From contig CANGHQ010000142.1 of assembly GCA_947453585.1 (NCBI GenBank), positions 1 to 5,607 on the forward strand: a stretch of 5,607 bases of DNA, read 5' to 3'. The stretch is from Burkholderiales bacterium (lineage in GTDB: Bacteria; Pseudomonadota; Gammaproteobacteria; Burkholderiales; Burkholderiaceae_C). Of the stretch, positions 1 to 5,607 are shown one piece after another (position 1 is the stretch's first letter; the number at the start of each line of letters is the position of its first letter). The notes under the pieces are model-generated. The model was not told the DNA's origin. It saw only the letters and a list, made by a program, of their open reading frames with translations, and ran no database searches. The position numbers and the translations under genes are program-made.

Positions 1-1
1 C

Positions 2-205
2 GTCATTCCCTTTGCCCGCGCGATCGTGGAAGAATTTCCGGACCGCGTGCTCTGGGGCACCGACTGGCCGCATCCCAATCTGAAGGACCACATGCCCGAC
101 GACGGCCTGCTGGTGGACTTTATTCCCCACATCGCCACTACGGCGGCGCTGCAGCGCAAGCTGCTGGTGGACAACCCGATGCGTTTGTACTGGAACCAGG
201 AGTAG
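2..205 (+). CDS. ligI: 2-pyrone-4,6-dicarboxylate hydrolase, C-terminal end (partial)
   Basis: This is the last 67 codons and the TAG stop of an amidohydrolase-superfamily enzyme; the 5' part lies left of the window. The family (LigI in Sphingobium, PmdD in Comamonas) hydrolyses the lactone 2-pyrone-4,6-dicarboxylate to 4-oxalomesaconate in the cytoplasm, in the protocatechuate 4,5-cleavage pathway. The visible evidence is the motif VLWGTDWPHPN, encoded at about 47-79. The Asp in GTDWPH (codon 62-64) matches the catalytic aspartate of LigI (Asp248 in the Sphingobium enzyme). The tail ends in DNPMRLYWNQE, a typical ending for this family in which the barrel closes with 'NP..LY'. The gene stops 2 bases before the start of ligA, which supports co-transcription and the assignment. 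Another amidohydrolase is possible from this fragment alone, but the context makes LigI by far the best reading. Confidence 0.88.
   Translation, partial: VIPFARAIVEEFPDRVLWGTDWPHPNLKDHMPDDGLLVDFIPHIATTAALQRKLLVDNPMRLYWNQE
198..202 (+). promoter_or_regulatory. Ribosome binding site of ligA inside the ligI 3' end
   Basis: AGGAG lies 5 bases before the ATG at 208 and directly abuts the ligI stop codon (TAG, 203-205). It supports the 208 start. Translation of ligI runs over it, so the two genes are probably translationally coupled. Confidence 0.65.
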
Positions 206-207
206 CC

Positions 208-657
208 ATGGCTTTGGAAAAACTGTACCTCGACGTGCCTGGCACCATCATTTTTGATGCCGAGCAATCCCGCAAGGGCTACCACCTGAACCAGTTTTGC
301 ATGTCGCTCATGAAGGCCGCCAACCGTGAACGCTTCAAGGCTGATGAGCGTGCTTATCTGGACGCGTGGCCGATGACGGAAGAGCAAAAGCTCGCCGTGC
401 TGTCGCGCGACCTGAACCGCTGCATGGCCAGCGGGGGCAACATTTATTTTCTGGCCAAGATTGGCGCCACCGACGGCAAGAGCTTCCAGCAAATGGCCGG
501 CTCTATGACCGGCATGACCGAAGAGGAATACCGCAACATGATGATCTCCGGCGGCCGCTCCATAGAAGGCAACCGCTTTATTGGCGAAGACGGCAGCGCC
601 CAGGCCCACCGCCAACCCCAGGACTCGGCCCATGGGCCAAAAACAGCAGGGCAATAA
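208..657 (+). CDS. ligA: Protocatechuate 4,5-dioxygenase, alpha (small) subunit
   Basis: A 149-residue protein, the small subunit of the extradiol dioxygenase that cleaves protocatechuate between C4 and C5 to give 4-carboxy-2-hydroxymuconate-6-semialdehyde. It is called PmdA in Comamonas. The LigA domain spans roughly residues 24-112 and shows the family motif GYHLNQFCMSLMK near residue 24, then NRERF, and further on a conserved segment with MTGMTEEEY. In the LigAB structure this subunit covers the active-site pocket of the beta subunit but carries no iron ligands, and none are seen here. The length fits the family (about 139-149 residues). The last 25 or so residues are polar, rich in Gln, Ala and Pro, and look unstructured. 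The start is supported by AGGAG 5 bases upstream. ligB begins 2 bases after the stop, as expected for two subunits made in equal amounts. Confidence 0.95.
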   Translation: MALEKLYLDVPGTIIFDAEQSRKGYHLNQFCMSLMKAANRERFKADERAYLDAWPMTEEQKLAVLSRDLNRCMASGGNIYFLAKIGATDGKSFQQMAGSMTGMTEEEYRNMMISGGRSIEGNRFIGEDGSAQAHRQPQDSAHGPKTAGQ

Positions 658-659
658 AC

Positions 660-1526
660 ATGGCACGCATTACCGCTTCCGTCTACACCTCGCATATTCC
701 CGCCATTGGCGCCGCGCTGGACCTGGGCAAAACCCAGGAGCCGTATTGGCAACCGGTGTTCAAGGGCTATGAGGTTTCCAAAACCTGGATGCAGCACAAC
801 AAGCCGGACGTCATCTTTTTGGTCTACAACGACCACGCCACCGCCTTTGACCTGGACTTCATCCCCACCTTTGCCATTGGTACGGCCGCGTCGTACGCAC
901 CCGCTGATGAAGGCTGGGGCCCGCGCCCAGTGCCCACGGTGATTGGCCACCCCGAGTTGTCTGCCCACATTGCGCACTCGGTGATTCAGCAGGACTTTGA
1001 CCTCACCATCGTCAACAAAATGCCGGTGGACCACGGCCTGACCGTGCCGCTGTCATTAATGTGCGGCCAGCCACCCGCGAACAACTTTGCTTGGCCTTGC
1101 CCGGTGATTCCTTTTGCGGTCAACGTGGTGCAGTACCCGGTGCCCAGTGGAGGCCGCTGCTTTGCGCTGGGGCAGGCGATTCGCCGTGCGGTGGAGAGTT
1201 TTGACGAAGACCTGAACGTCCACATCTGGGGCACCGGCGGCATGAGCCACCAGTTGCAGGGGCCGCGTGCCGGCCTGATCAACAAGGCCTTTGACAATGC
1301 CTTTTTGGACCAGCTGATTGCCGACCCGGCCGCAGCTGCACGCATACCGCACATCGACTATGTGCGCGAGGCCGGCAGCGAAGGCATTGAGCTCGTCATG
1401 TGGTTGATTGCCCGTGGCGCCATGGCCGACGTGGCCGGTGGCAAACCGCCGCGCGTGGCGCACCGCTTCTACCACGTGCCCGCCAGCAACACGGCAGTGG
1501 GCCATCTGATTTTGGAGAACACGTAA
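660..1526 (+). CDS. ligB: Protocatechuate 4,5-dioxygenase, beta (catalytic) subunit
   Basis: A 288-residue class III extradiol dioxygenase subunit (PmdB in Comamonas) that holds the non-haem Fe(II) and performs ring cleavage with O2 in the cytoplasm. By comparison with Sphingobium LigB, the likely iron ligands are His12 (TSHIPA), His59 (YNDHA) and a Glu near residue 241 (AGSEGIE). His125 (VDHGL) matches the second-shell active-site His, and His197 (GGMSHQ) matches the catalytic base. All are present, so the enzyme should be active. The reading frame stays open upstream to an ATG at 366, but that longer version would lie over ligA. The ATG at 660 starts exactly at the family N terminus MARITASVYTSH and has AGGG at 648-651, 8 bases upstream. 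The gene lies 2 bases after ligA and ends directly against the ligC ATG. Confidence 0.96.
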   Translation: MARITASVYTSHIPAIGAALDLGKTQEPYWQPVFKGYEVSKTWMQHNKPDVIFLVYNDHATAFDLDFIPTFAIGTAASYAPADEGWGPRPVPTVIGHPELSAHIAHSVIQQDFDLTIVNKMPVDHGLTVPLSLMCGQPPANNFAWPCPVIPFAVNVVQYPVPSGGRCFALGQAIRRAVESFDEDLNVHIWGTGGMSHQLQGPRAGLINKAFDNAFLDQLIADPAAAARIPHIDYVREAGSEGIELVMWLIARGAMADVAGGKPPRVAHRFYHVPASNTAVGHLILENT

Positions 1527-2486
1527 ATGTCTAAAACCATCAAAGTCGCCCTGGCCGGCGCGGGTGCCTTTGGCATCAAACATCTCGACGGCATCCAGAA
1601 TATCGAAGGCGTGCAAGTCGTCTCCTTGGTGGGCCGCGAGCTGGAAAAAACACAAGAAGTCGCGCGCAAATACGGCATTGCCCATGTCAGCACCGATCTG
1701 GCAGACAGCCTGGCTTTGGCTGAGGTGGACGCCGTGATTTTGTGCACGCCCACGCAAATGCATGCTTCGCAAACCCTGGCCTGCCTGCGCGCGGGCAAGC
1801 ACGTGCAGGTGGAAATTCCGCTGGCCGACCGCTGGAGCGACGCGGCTGAAGTGGTCGATGTGGCGCAGCAAAAGGGTTTGGTAGCCATGTGCGGCCACAC
1901 CCGGCGCTTTAACCCCAGCCACCAGTGGGTGCACCACAAGATCCAGGCGGGCGCCTTCAACATCCAGCAAATGGACGTGCAAACCTACTTTTTTCGCCGC
2001 AGCAATATGAACGCGCTGGGCCAGCCGCGCAGCTGGACCGACCACCTGCTGTGGCACCACGCGGCGCACACGGTAGACCTGTTTGCCTACCAGGCGGGCA
2101 GCCCCATCGTCAAAGCCAACGCCTTGCAAGGCCCTATCCACCCGGCGCTGGGCATTGCCATGGACATGAGCATCCAGTTGCAGGCGGCCAACGGCGCCAT
2201 TTGCAGCTTAAGCCTGAGCTTTAACAACGACGGCCCTTTGGGCACCTACTTCCGCTACATCGGCGACACAGGCACCTACCTCGCGCGCTACGACGACCTG
2301 TTTACCGGCAAGGAAGAAAAAATCGACGTGTCCCAGGTGGCGGTGTCCATGAACGGCATCGAGTTGCAAGACCGCGAGTTTTTTGCCGCTATCCGCGAAG
2401 GCCGCGAGCCTAACTCCAGTGTGGCCCAGGTGCTGCCCTGCTACCAGGTGCTGCACGCGCTGGAACAACAATTGAACGCTGCCTGA
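1527..2486 (+). CDS. ligC: 4-carboxy-2-hydroxymuconate-6-semialdehyde dehydrogenase
   Basis: A 319-residue Gfo/Idh/MocA-family oxidoreductase (PmdC in Comamonas). It oxidises the hemiacetal form of the LigAB product to 2-pyrone-4,6-dicarboxylate, usually with NADP+. The N-terminal Rossmann fold shows GAGAFG (residues 11-16) and, after the second strand, VGR (35-37), where an Arg suits the NADP phosphate. CTPTQMH (73-79) is the usual family segment after strand 4. The position that is commonly EKP in this superfamily is EIP (96-98), which I recall as normal in LigC proteins. GHTRRFNP (123-130) and WHHAAHTVD (176-184) are strong LigC-type signatures in the C-terminal substrate domain. The ATG follows the ligB stop with no spacer, and GGAG at 1514-1517 lies 9 bases upstream, so coupling to ligB is likely. 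The step it performs directly follows LigAB. Confidence 0.95.
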   Translation: MSKTIKVALAGAGAFGIKHLDGIQNIEGVQVVSLVGRELEKTQEVARKYGIAHVSTDLADSLALAEVDAVILCTPTQMHASQTLACLRAGKHVQVEIPLADRWSDAAEVVDVAQQKGLVAMCGHTRRFNPSHQWVHHKIQAGAFNIQQMDVQTYFFRRSNMNALGQPRSWTDHLLWHHAAHTVDLFAYQAGSPIVKANALQGPIHPALGIAMDMSIQLQAANGAICSLSLSFNNDGPLGTYFRYIGDTGTYLARYDDLFTGKEEKIDVSQVAVSMNGIELQDREFFAAIREGREPNSSVAQVLPCYQVLHALEQQLNAA

Positions 2487-2496
2487 AGTCATCGCC

Positions 2497-3357
2497 ATGC
2501 ACTTGCAACACTTGGGGCTGATTGGCTACGGCGAGGTGGGTCGCATCTTTGCGGTGGGCTTGGGCGCGCATTTCGCCTCTGTGCGCCTGTGGGACATCGA
2601 TTTGCGCAATCCCGCGCCTGAGGTGCAGGCCTGCGCCTCCATACAAGAACTCGCGCAAAGCTGCGACCTGGTGATCTCCGCCGTGACCGCCGCCAACACG
2701 CTGGCCGTGGCCCAAGAGGCTGCCCCGCACCTGCGCCCCGGTGCCGTTTTTCTGGACCTGAATTCGGCCTCGCCCGGCACCAAGCAGCTGGCATCCAAAG
2801 TGGTTGAGGCGGCAGGCGCCCACTATGTGGAGGCCGGTGTCATGACCTCGGTGCCGCCCCACGGCATCAAGGTGCCCATATTGCTGGGCGGGCCGCAGGC
2901 GCAAGCCCTGTCCCTGCGCTGCAATGCCATGGGCATGGACACCACCGCCGTAGCGCCCACCATTGGCACCGCCTCGGCCATCAAGATGTGCCGCAGCGTG
3001 ATGATCAAGGGCCTGGAGGCCCTGGTGATCGAGAGCTACACCACCGCCCGGGCCTACGGCGTAGAGGCCCATGTGTTGCCGACTCTGGCCGAGACTTTTC
3101 CGTCCATTGACTGGGAAAAGACCGGCGGCTATTTCTTCAGCCGCGTGGCGCAACACGGCAAACGCCGGGCCGAGGAAATGCGCGAATGCGCCAACACGGT
3201 GCGCGAAGCCGGTTTTGCCCCGACCATGGCCCAGGCCATTGCCGAAAAACACCAGTGGGTGGCCGACCAGGCCCGCGCGGGCACTTTGGCCGGGGTGGAC
3301 AAAGCCGCGCCCTGGCAGGCCTACGCCGACGCCCTGCTGGCCGCGCGCAAGCCCTAA
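2497..3357 (+). CDS. NAD(P)-dependent oxidoreductase, 6-phosphogluconate dehydrogenase-like with DUF1932-type C-terminal domain
   Basis: A 286-residue protein that I recognise by fold but not by function. The N terminus is a Rossmann domain with GLIGYGEVG (GxGxxG at residues 10-15). An acidic residue ends the second strand (LWDID, Asp33), which tends to favour NAD over NADP. DLNSASPGTK and the segment around SVPPHG resemble the substrate-binding region of beta-hydroxyacid dehydrogenases. Lys163, in TASAIKMCRS, sits where that family has its catalytic lysine, although the usual downstream Asn is not obvious. The all-helical C-terminal half (about 185-260) fits DUF1932. The start lies 10 bases after the ligC stop with only a weak ribosome site (GAAG near 2485-2488), so translation may depend on coupling. 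Operon placement suggests a side reaction of aromatic or keto-acid metabolism; that is inference. The exact substrate is unknown. Confidence 0.85.
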   Translation: MHLQHLGLIGYGEVGRIFAVGLGAHFASVRLWDIDLRNPAPEVQACASIQELAQSCDLVISAVTAANTLAVAQEAAPHLRPGAVFLDLNSASPGTKQLASKVVEAAGAHYVEAGVMTSVPPHGIKVPILLGGPQAQALSLRCNAMGMDTTAVAPTIGTASAIKMCRSVMIKGLEALVIESYTTARAYGVEAHVLPTLAETFPSIDWEKTGGYFFSRVAQHGKRRAEEMRECANTVREAGFAPTMAQAIAEKHQWVADQARAGTLAGVDKAAPWQAYADALLAARKP

Positions 3358-3442
3358 AACGTCGCCAATGCGCTGGGCGAGCCGCCTAATCACCTGCTGT
3401 CGGCCCGCTTGGCGCGCTGTTTCTGAACCACAATGCAGGCTT

Positions 3443-3447
3443 GGAGG
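3443..3447 (+). promoter_or_regulatory. Ribosome binding site that decides the rmuC start
   Basis: GGAGG is the strongest Shine-Dalgarno sequence in the 100 bases between the oxidoreductase gene and rmuC. It lies 9 bases before the TTG at 3457 but downstream of the ATG at 3433 and 21 bases before the ATG at 3469. It therefore points to TTG 3457 as the start codon. Confidence 0.6.
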
Positions 3448-3456
3448 ACGACGGCT

Positions 3457-4884
3457 TTGAACAACGAAATGCTTGCTTTGGTGGTGGTTTTGCTGGTGCT
3501 CAACGTGGCACTGGCGATTTGGGCCCTGTTGCGCCGCGGCGGCGGTGGGGCGGCAACTGCCGCCGCCCAGGCGCAAGCCGAGTTAGTGCAACTGCTGCAC
3601 GCCAGCGCCGAACGCATCGACCGGCTCGAGCGCGAACTGCGCCGCGAGGTAAGCGAATCCGCCCGCGACGGCCGCCAGGAATCAGCCCAAAACCTGGCCA
3701 CCTTCCAGCAAACCCTGACGCAACAATCCGCTGAGGCCACCCGCACCCAAAACACCCAGATCGACGCCTTTGGCCTGCAATTGGCCGGCTTGCAAAAGTC
3801 GCTCTCCGACACCTTAAGCACCCAGCTCACGGGACTGAGTGAATCCAACGCCCGGCGCATTGCCGAACTCAGTGAAACCAGCGCCCGCACCTTGGCCGAG
3901 GTGCGCCAGACGCTGGACGCCCAGCTCGCGCAGCTGCAAACCACCAACGCCGCCAAACTCGATGAGATGCGCGCCACCGTGGACGAGAAGCTCCAAACCA
4001 CCTTGCAAGCGCGCCTGGGCGCAGGCTTCAAGCAAGTGGCCGACCAGCTCGAGCAAGTGCACAAGGGCCTGGGCGAAATGCAAACCCTGGCCCAAGGCGT
4101 GGGCGACCTCAAGCATTTGCTCACCAACGTCAAGACGCGTGGCATTTTTGGCGAGGCGCAACTGGCTTCGCTCTTGGAACAGGTGTTTGTTAGCGAGCAA
4201 TACGCCGCCCAGGTCGCCACCCGGCCGGGCAGCAAAAACGTGGTGGACTTTGCTATCAAGCTGCCGGGCAAGTCGGACGACGGCGCGCTGCTGTGGCTGC
4301 CGATTGACGCCAAGTTTCCCAACGAAGACTACGAACGCCTGCTCGACGCGCAGGGCAGGGCGCACGCGGGCGACGCGGCGGAAGCGGGCAAGGCGCTGGA
4401 ACTGCGCATCCGGCTGGAGGCCAAGTCGATTTCCGAGAAATACGTGGAGCCGCCGTACACCACCGACTTTGCGATTTTGTTTTTGCCCACCGAAGGCTTA
4501 TATGCCGAAGTGCTGCGCCGCCCGGGTTTGATGGAGGCGCTGCAGCGCGAGCATCGCGTTACGCTCGCCGGGCCGACCACGCTTTTGGCCATGCTCAGTT
4601 CCCTGCAAATGGGCTTTCGCACCCTGGCGCTGGAAAAGCGTTCCAGCGAGGTCTGGCAGGTGCTGGGCGCGGTGAAAACCGAGTTTGGCAAGTTTGGCGA
4701 CGTGCTCTCCAGGGTCAAGTCGCAGACCGAAACGGTGCTCAAAACCCTCGATGGCGCCGAAGTGCGCAGCCGCGCCATGGGCCGCGCCCTGAAGAAAGTC
4801 GAAAGCCTGCCCGAGTCGCAAGTGGCCGCGCTGATTCCGCAGGACAAGGACTTTGACAGCGACGCGGGCGGCTCGCTGTTGTGA
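3457..4884 (+). CDS. rmuC: DNA recombination protein RmuC homologue
   Basis: A 475-residue RmuC-family protein when started at TTG 3457. The frame also allows ATG 3433 (483 residues) or ATG 3469. RmuC limits DNA inversion between short inverted repeats in E. coli, and its C-terminal domain is thought to be related to nucleases; the biochemical role is poorly known. Visible architecture: one hydrophobic N-terminal segment (about residues 5-25, ending in LLRRGGGG), which should anchor the protein in the inner membrane; a long coiled-coil region (about 40-220) rich in Ala, Gln, Glu and Leu with 11-residue periodicity; then the conserved RmuC domain with GIFGEAQL (from about 229), DAKFPNEDYE (from about 284), LPTEGLYAEV (from about 343) and the block GPTTLLAMLSSLQMGFR. 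It ends in an acidic, glycine-rich tail. About 100 bases separate it from the upstream oxidoreductase, and its stop overlaps the next gene by 4 bases. It is probably unrelated to the aromatic pathway. Confidence 0.92.
   Translation: MNNEMLALVVVLLVLNVALAIWALLRRGGGGAATAAAQAQAELVQLLHASAERIDRLERELRREVSESARDGRQESAQNLATFQQTLTQQSAEATRTQNTQIDAFGLQLAGLQKSLSDTLSTQLTGLSESNARRIAELSETSARTLAEVRQTLDAQLAQLQTTNAAKLDEMRATVDEKLQTTLQARLGAGFKQVADQLEQVHKGLGEMQTLAQGVGDLKHLLTNVKTRGIFGEAQLASLLEQVFVSEQYAAQVATRPGSKNVVDFAIKLPGKSDDGALLWLPIDAKFPNEDYERLLDAQGRAHAGDAAEAGKALELRIRLEAKSISEKYVEPPYTTDFAILFLPTEGLYAEVLRRPGLMEALQREHRVTLAGPTTLLAMLSSLQMGFRTLALEKRSSEVWQVLGAVKTEFGKFGDVLSRVKSQTETVLKTLDGAEVRSRAMGRALKKVESLPESQVAALIPQDKDFDSDAGGSLL
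3835..3900 (+). repeat. Imperfect 33-bp tandem repeat in the rmuC coiled coil
   Basis: Two adjacent 33-base units (3835-3867 and 3868-3900) match at 24 of 33 positions. They encode LSESNARRIAE and LSETSARTLAE, two 11-residue units. The following residues continue in steps of 11 with a hydrophobic residue first (VRQTLDAQLAQ, LQTTNAAKLDE, MRATVDEKLQT), which fits a hendecad-type coiled coil. A local duplication inside the coiled coil is the simplest explanation. Confidence 0.6.
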
Positions 4885-5607
4885 ATCCCCCTGAAGCGGG
4901 GGCTGTTGCCGAAGTGCCGGAGGACCCCGAAGCCTCTTCTGAAACCAGCCGCGCCTGGGCGCTCTTGCGCCTGATTTGCGGCCATATTTGCCTGCACGCC
5001 AGCATGGCTGGCATGCGCCTGGCCGCGCCGCTGCTGGCGCTGCATCTGGGCCACAGCGCGGTGCATGTAGGCTTTTTGTTGGCGCTGTATTCGCTCAGTC
5101 AGGTGTTTTTGGCCTTGCCCGCAGGCCGCTACGCAGACCGACACGGCCTGCGCCGCCCCATGGGCCTGGGCGTGGTGGTGGCCATGGTGGGCGCGCTCTT
5201 GTCTTTGGTTTTTCCAGTGTTTGGCGTGCTGTGCGTCAGCGCCCTGTGCATGGGCGCGGCCACCGGGGGCGCATCCATCGCCTTGCAGCGCCACGTGGGG
5301 CGCGCCGCGCGCAGCAACACCGAGCTCAAACGCGTGTTCAGCTGGCTGGCCAGCGGCCCGGCGGTGTCCAACTTCTTTGGCCCGGTCAGTGCCGGTTTGT
5401 TGATTGACTACGCTGGTGCGGCCCTGGGTGACGCGGTGCCGCTGGCGGGGTTTCGGGCAGCGTTTTTGTTCATGGCGCTGATGCCGCTGCTGGGATGGTG
5501 CTTTATACGTAGCACGTCGGAGCTGCCTCCCGTGGCGCAGACGCCAGACGCGCGCGCGCCCTCGGCCTGGGCTTTGCTGCGCGAGCCCGCTATGCGCCGC
5601 CTGCTGC
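4881..5607 (+). CDS. Major facilitator superfamily (MFS) transporter, N-terminal part (partial)
   Basis: An open frame from GTG 4881 runs off the right edge (242 codons seen), giving roughly the first six membrane helices of an MFS carrier. After a polar N terminus of about 25 residues rich in Glu, Pro and Ala come hydrophobic segments at about 31-54, 61-81, 94-110, 112-134, 154-175 and 186-205. Between helices 2 and 3 is the MFS motif A, GRYADRHGLRR (82-92), with the conserved Gly, Asp and Arg. GPAVSNFFGP (159-168) in helix 5 resembles motif C of drug:H+ antiporters, which hints at export, but the substrate cannot be read from this part. GTG overlaps the rmuC stop (GTGA, 4881-4884), which suggests translational coupling. 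No good ribosome site precedes it; GTG 4914 or ATG 5004 are alternatives, though ATG 5004 would remove part of helix 1. Its link to aromatic uptake is unproven. Confidence 0.85.
   Translation, partial: MNPPEAGAVAEVPEDPEASSETSRAWALLRLICGHICLHASMAGMRLAAPLLALHLGHSAVHVGFLLALYSLSQVFLALPAGRYADRHGLRRPMGLGVVVAMVGALLSLVFPVFGVLCVSALCMGAATGGASIALQRHVGRAARSNTELKRVFSWLASGPAVSNFFGPVSAGLLIDYAGAALGDAVPLAGFRAAFLFMALMPLLGWCFIRSTSELPPVAQTPDARAPSAWALLREPAMRRLL
4887..4902 (+). other. Short GC-rich inverted repeat at the rmuC/MFS junction
   Basis: CCCCC and GGGGG (4887-4891 and 4898-4902) flank a 6-base loop and can form a 5-bp all-GC stem, 2 bases after the rmuC stop. No run of T follows, so it is not a standard intrinsic terminator. 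If the GTG at 4881 is the true start, the hairpin sits in codons 3-8 of the transporter and could slow its translation or affect mRNA stability. Confidence 0.45.

Noticed and set aside
366..659. A 98-codon N-terminal extension of ligB
   Set aside because: It lies entirely over ligA in another frame, its translation is Arg- and Pro-rich with no similarity to LigB, and the known LigB N terminus begins exactly at the ATG at 660.
1056..2141. A 361-codon minus-strand open frame opposite ligB and ligC
   Set aside because: It covers parts of two well-supported genes, has a composition typical of a complementary-strand shadow, and has no family motif.
3376..3386. GGCG-AGC-CGCC hairpin after the oxidoreductase stop, as a possible terminator
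   Set aside because: The stem is only 4 bp with a 3-base loop and no T run follows, so it is too weak to call a terminator.
3405..3434. Possible rmuC promoter: TTGGCG at 3409-3414 and CACAAT at 3429-3434
   Set aside because: The spacer is only 14 bases instead of about 17, so it is not a convincing sigma-70 promoter; a promoter in this gap remains possible but is not shown.
2410..3576. A 388-codon open frame on the minus strand opposite the oxidoreductase gene
   Set aside because: Its translation is rich in Gly, His, Arg and Gln, with no recognisable domain, and it lies opposite a gene with clear family motifs. Long antisense frames are expected in GC-rich coding DNA.
4329..5294. A 321-codon minus-strand open frame across the rmuC/MFS junction
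   Set aside because: Its composition changes abruptly where the plus-strand genes change, as expected for a shadow, and both plus-strand genes have strong motifs.
1..5607. Search for mobile elements, CRISPR arrays, RNA genes, or a codon-use change suggesting gene transfer
   Set aside because: By eye there are no spaced direct repeats, terminal inverted repeats, transposase motifs or tRNA-like folds, and codon preference looks similar across all genes.

Overview
The window is a GC-rich, densely packed stretch with every gene on the + strand. It looks like chromosome from a betaproteobacterium of the order Burkholderiales, most likely Comamonadaceae. The reasons are the gene order and the close resemblance of the first four proteins to the Pmd proteins of Comamonas testosteroni. 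This is judged by eye; no database search was possible.

Positions 2-2486 hold four consecutive genes of the protocatechuate 4,5-cleavage (lignin-derived aromatic) pathway: the 3' end of 2-pyrone-4,6-dicarboxylate hydrolase (ligI/pmdD), the two subunits of protocatechuate 4,5-dioxygenase (ligA and ligB), and 4-carboxy-2-hydroxymuconate-6-semialdehyde dehydrogenase (ligC). They are separated by 2, 2 and 0 bases, so they are almost certainly one operon. LigAB opens the ring of protocatechuate, LigC oxidises the ring-opened semialdehyde (as its cyclic hemiacetal) to 2-pyrone-4,6-dicarboxylate, and LigI hydrolyses that lactone to 4-oxalomesaconate. The genes for the later steps (tautomerase, hydratase, aldolase) are not in the window and would be expected to the left.

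Positions 2497-3357 encode a Rossmann-fold oxidoreductase of the 6-phosphogluconate/3-hydroxyisobutyrate dehydrogenase type with a DUF1932-like C-terminal half. It starts 10 bases after ligC and is probably co-transcribed, but it has no place in the textbook pathway. It is the least explained gene here.

After a gap of about 100 bases comes rmuC (3457-4884), a membrane-anchored coiled-coil protein of the RmuC family linked to recombination. Its start is best read as a TTG codon. Its stop codon overlaps the GTG start of a major facilitator superfamily (MFS) transporter (4881 onward), which runs off the right edge.

I saw no mobile element, CRISPR array, tRNA, rRNA or convincing terminator. The window is mostly ordinary catabolic and housekeeping DNA. 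The points worth a second look are the orphan dehydrogenase, the rmuC start and its internal 33-bp repeat, and the hairpin just inside the transporter gene.
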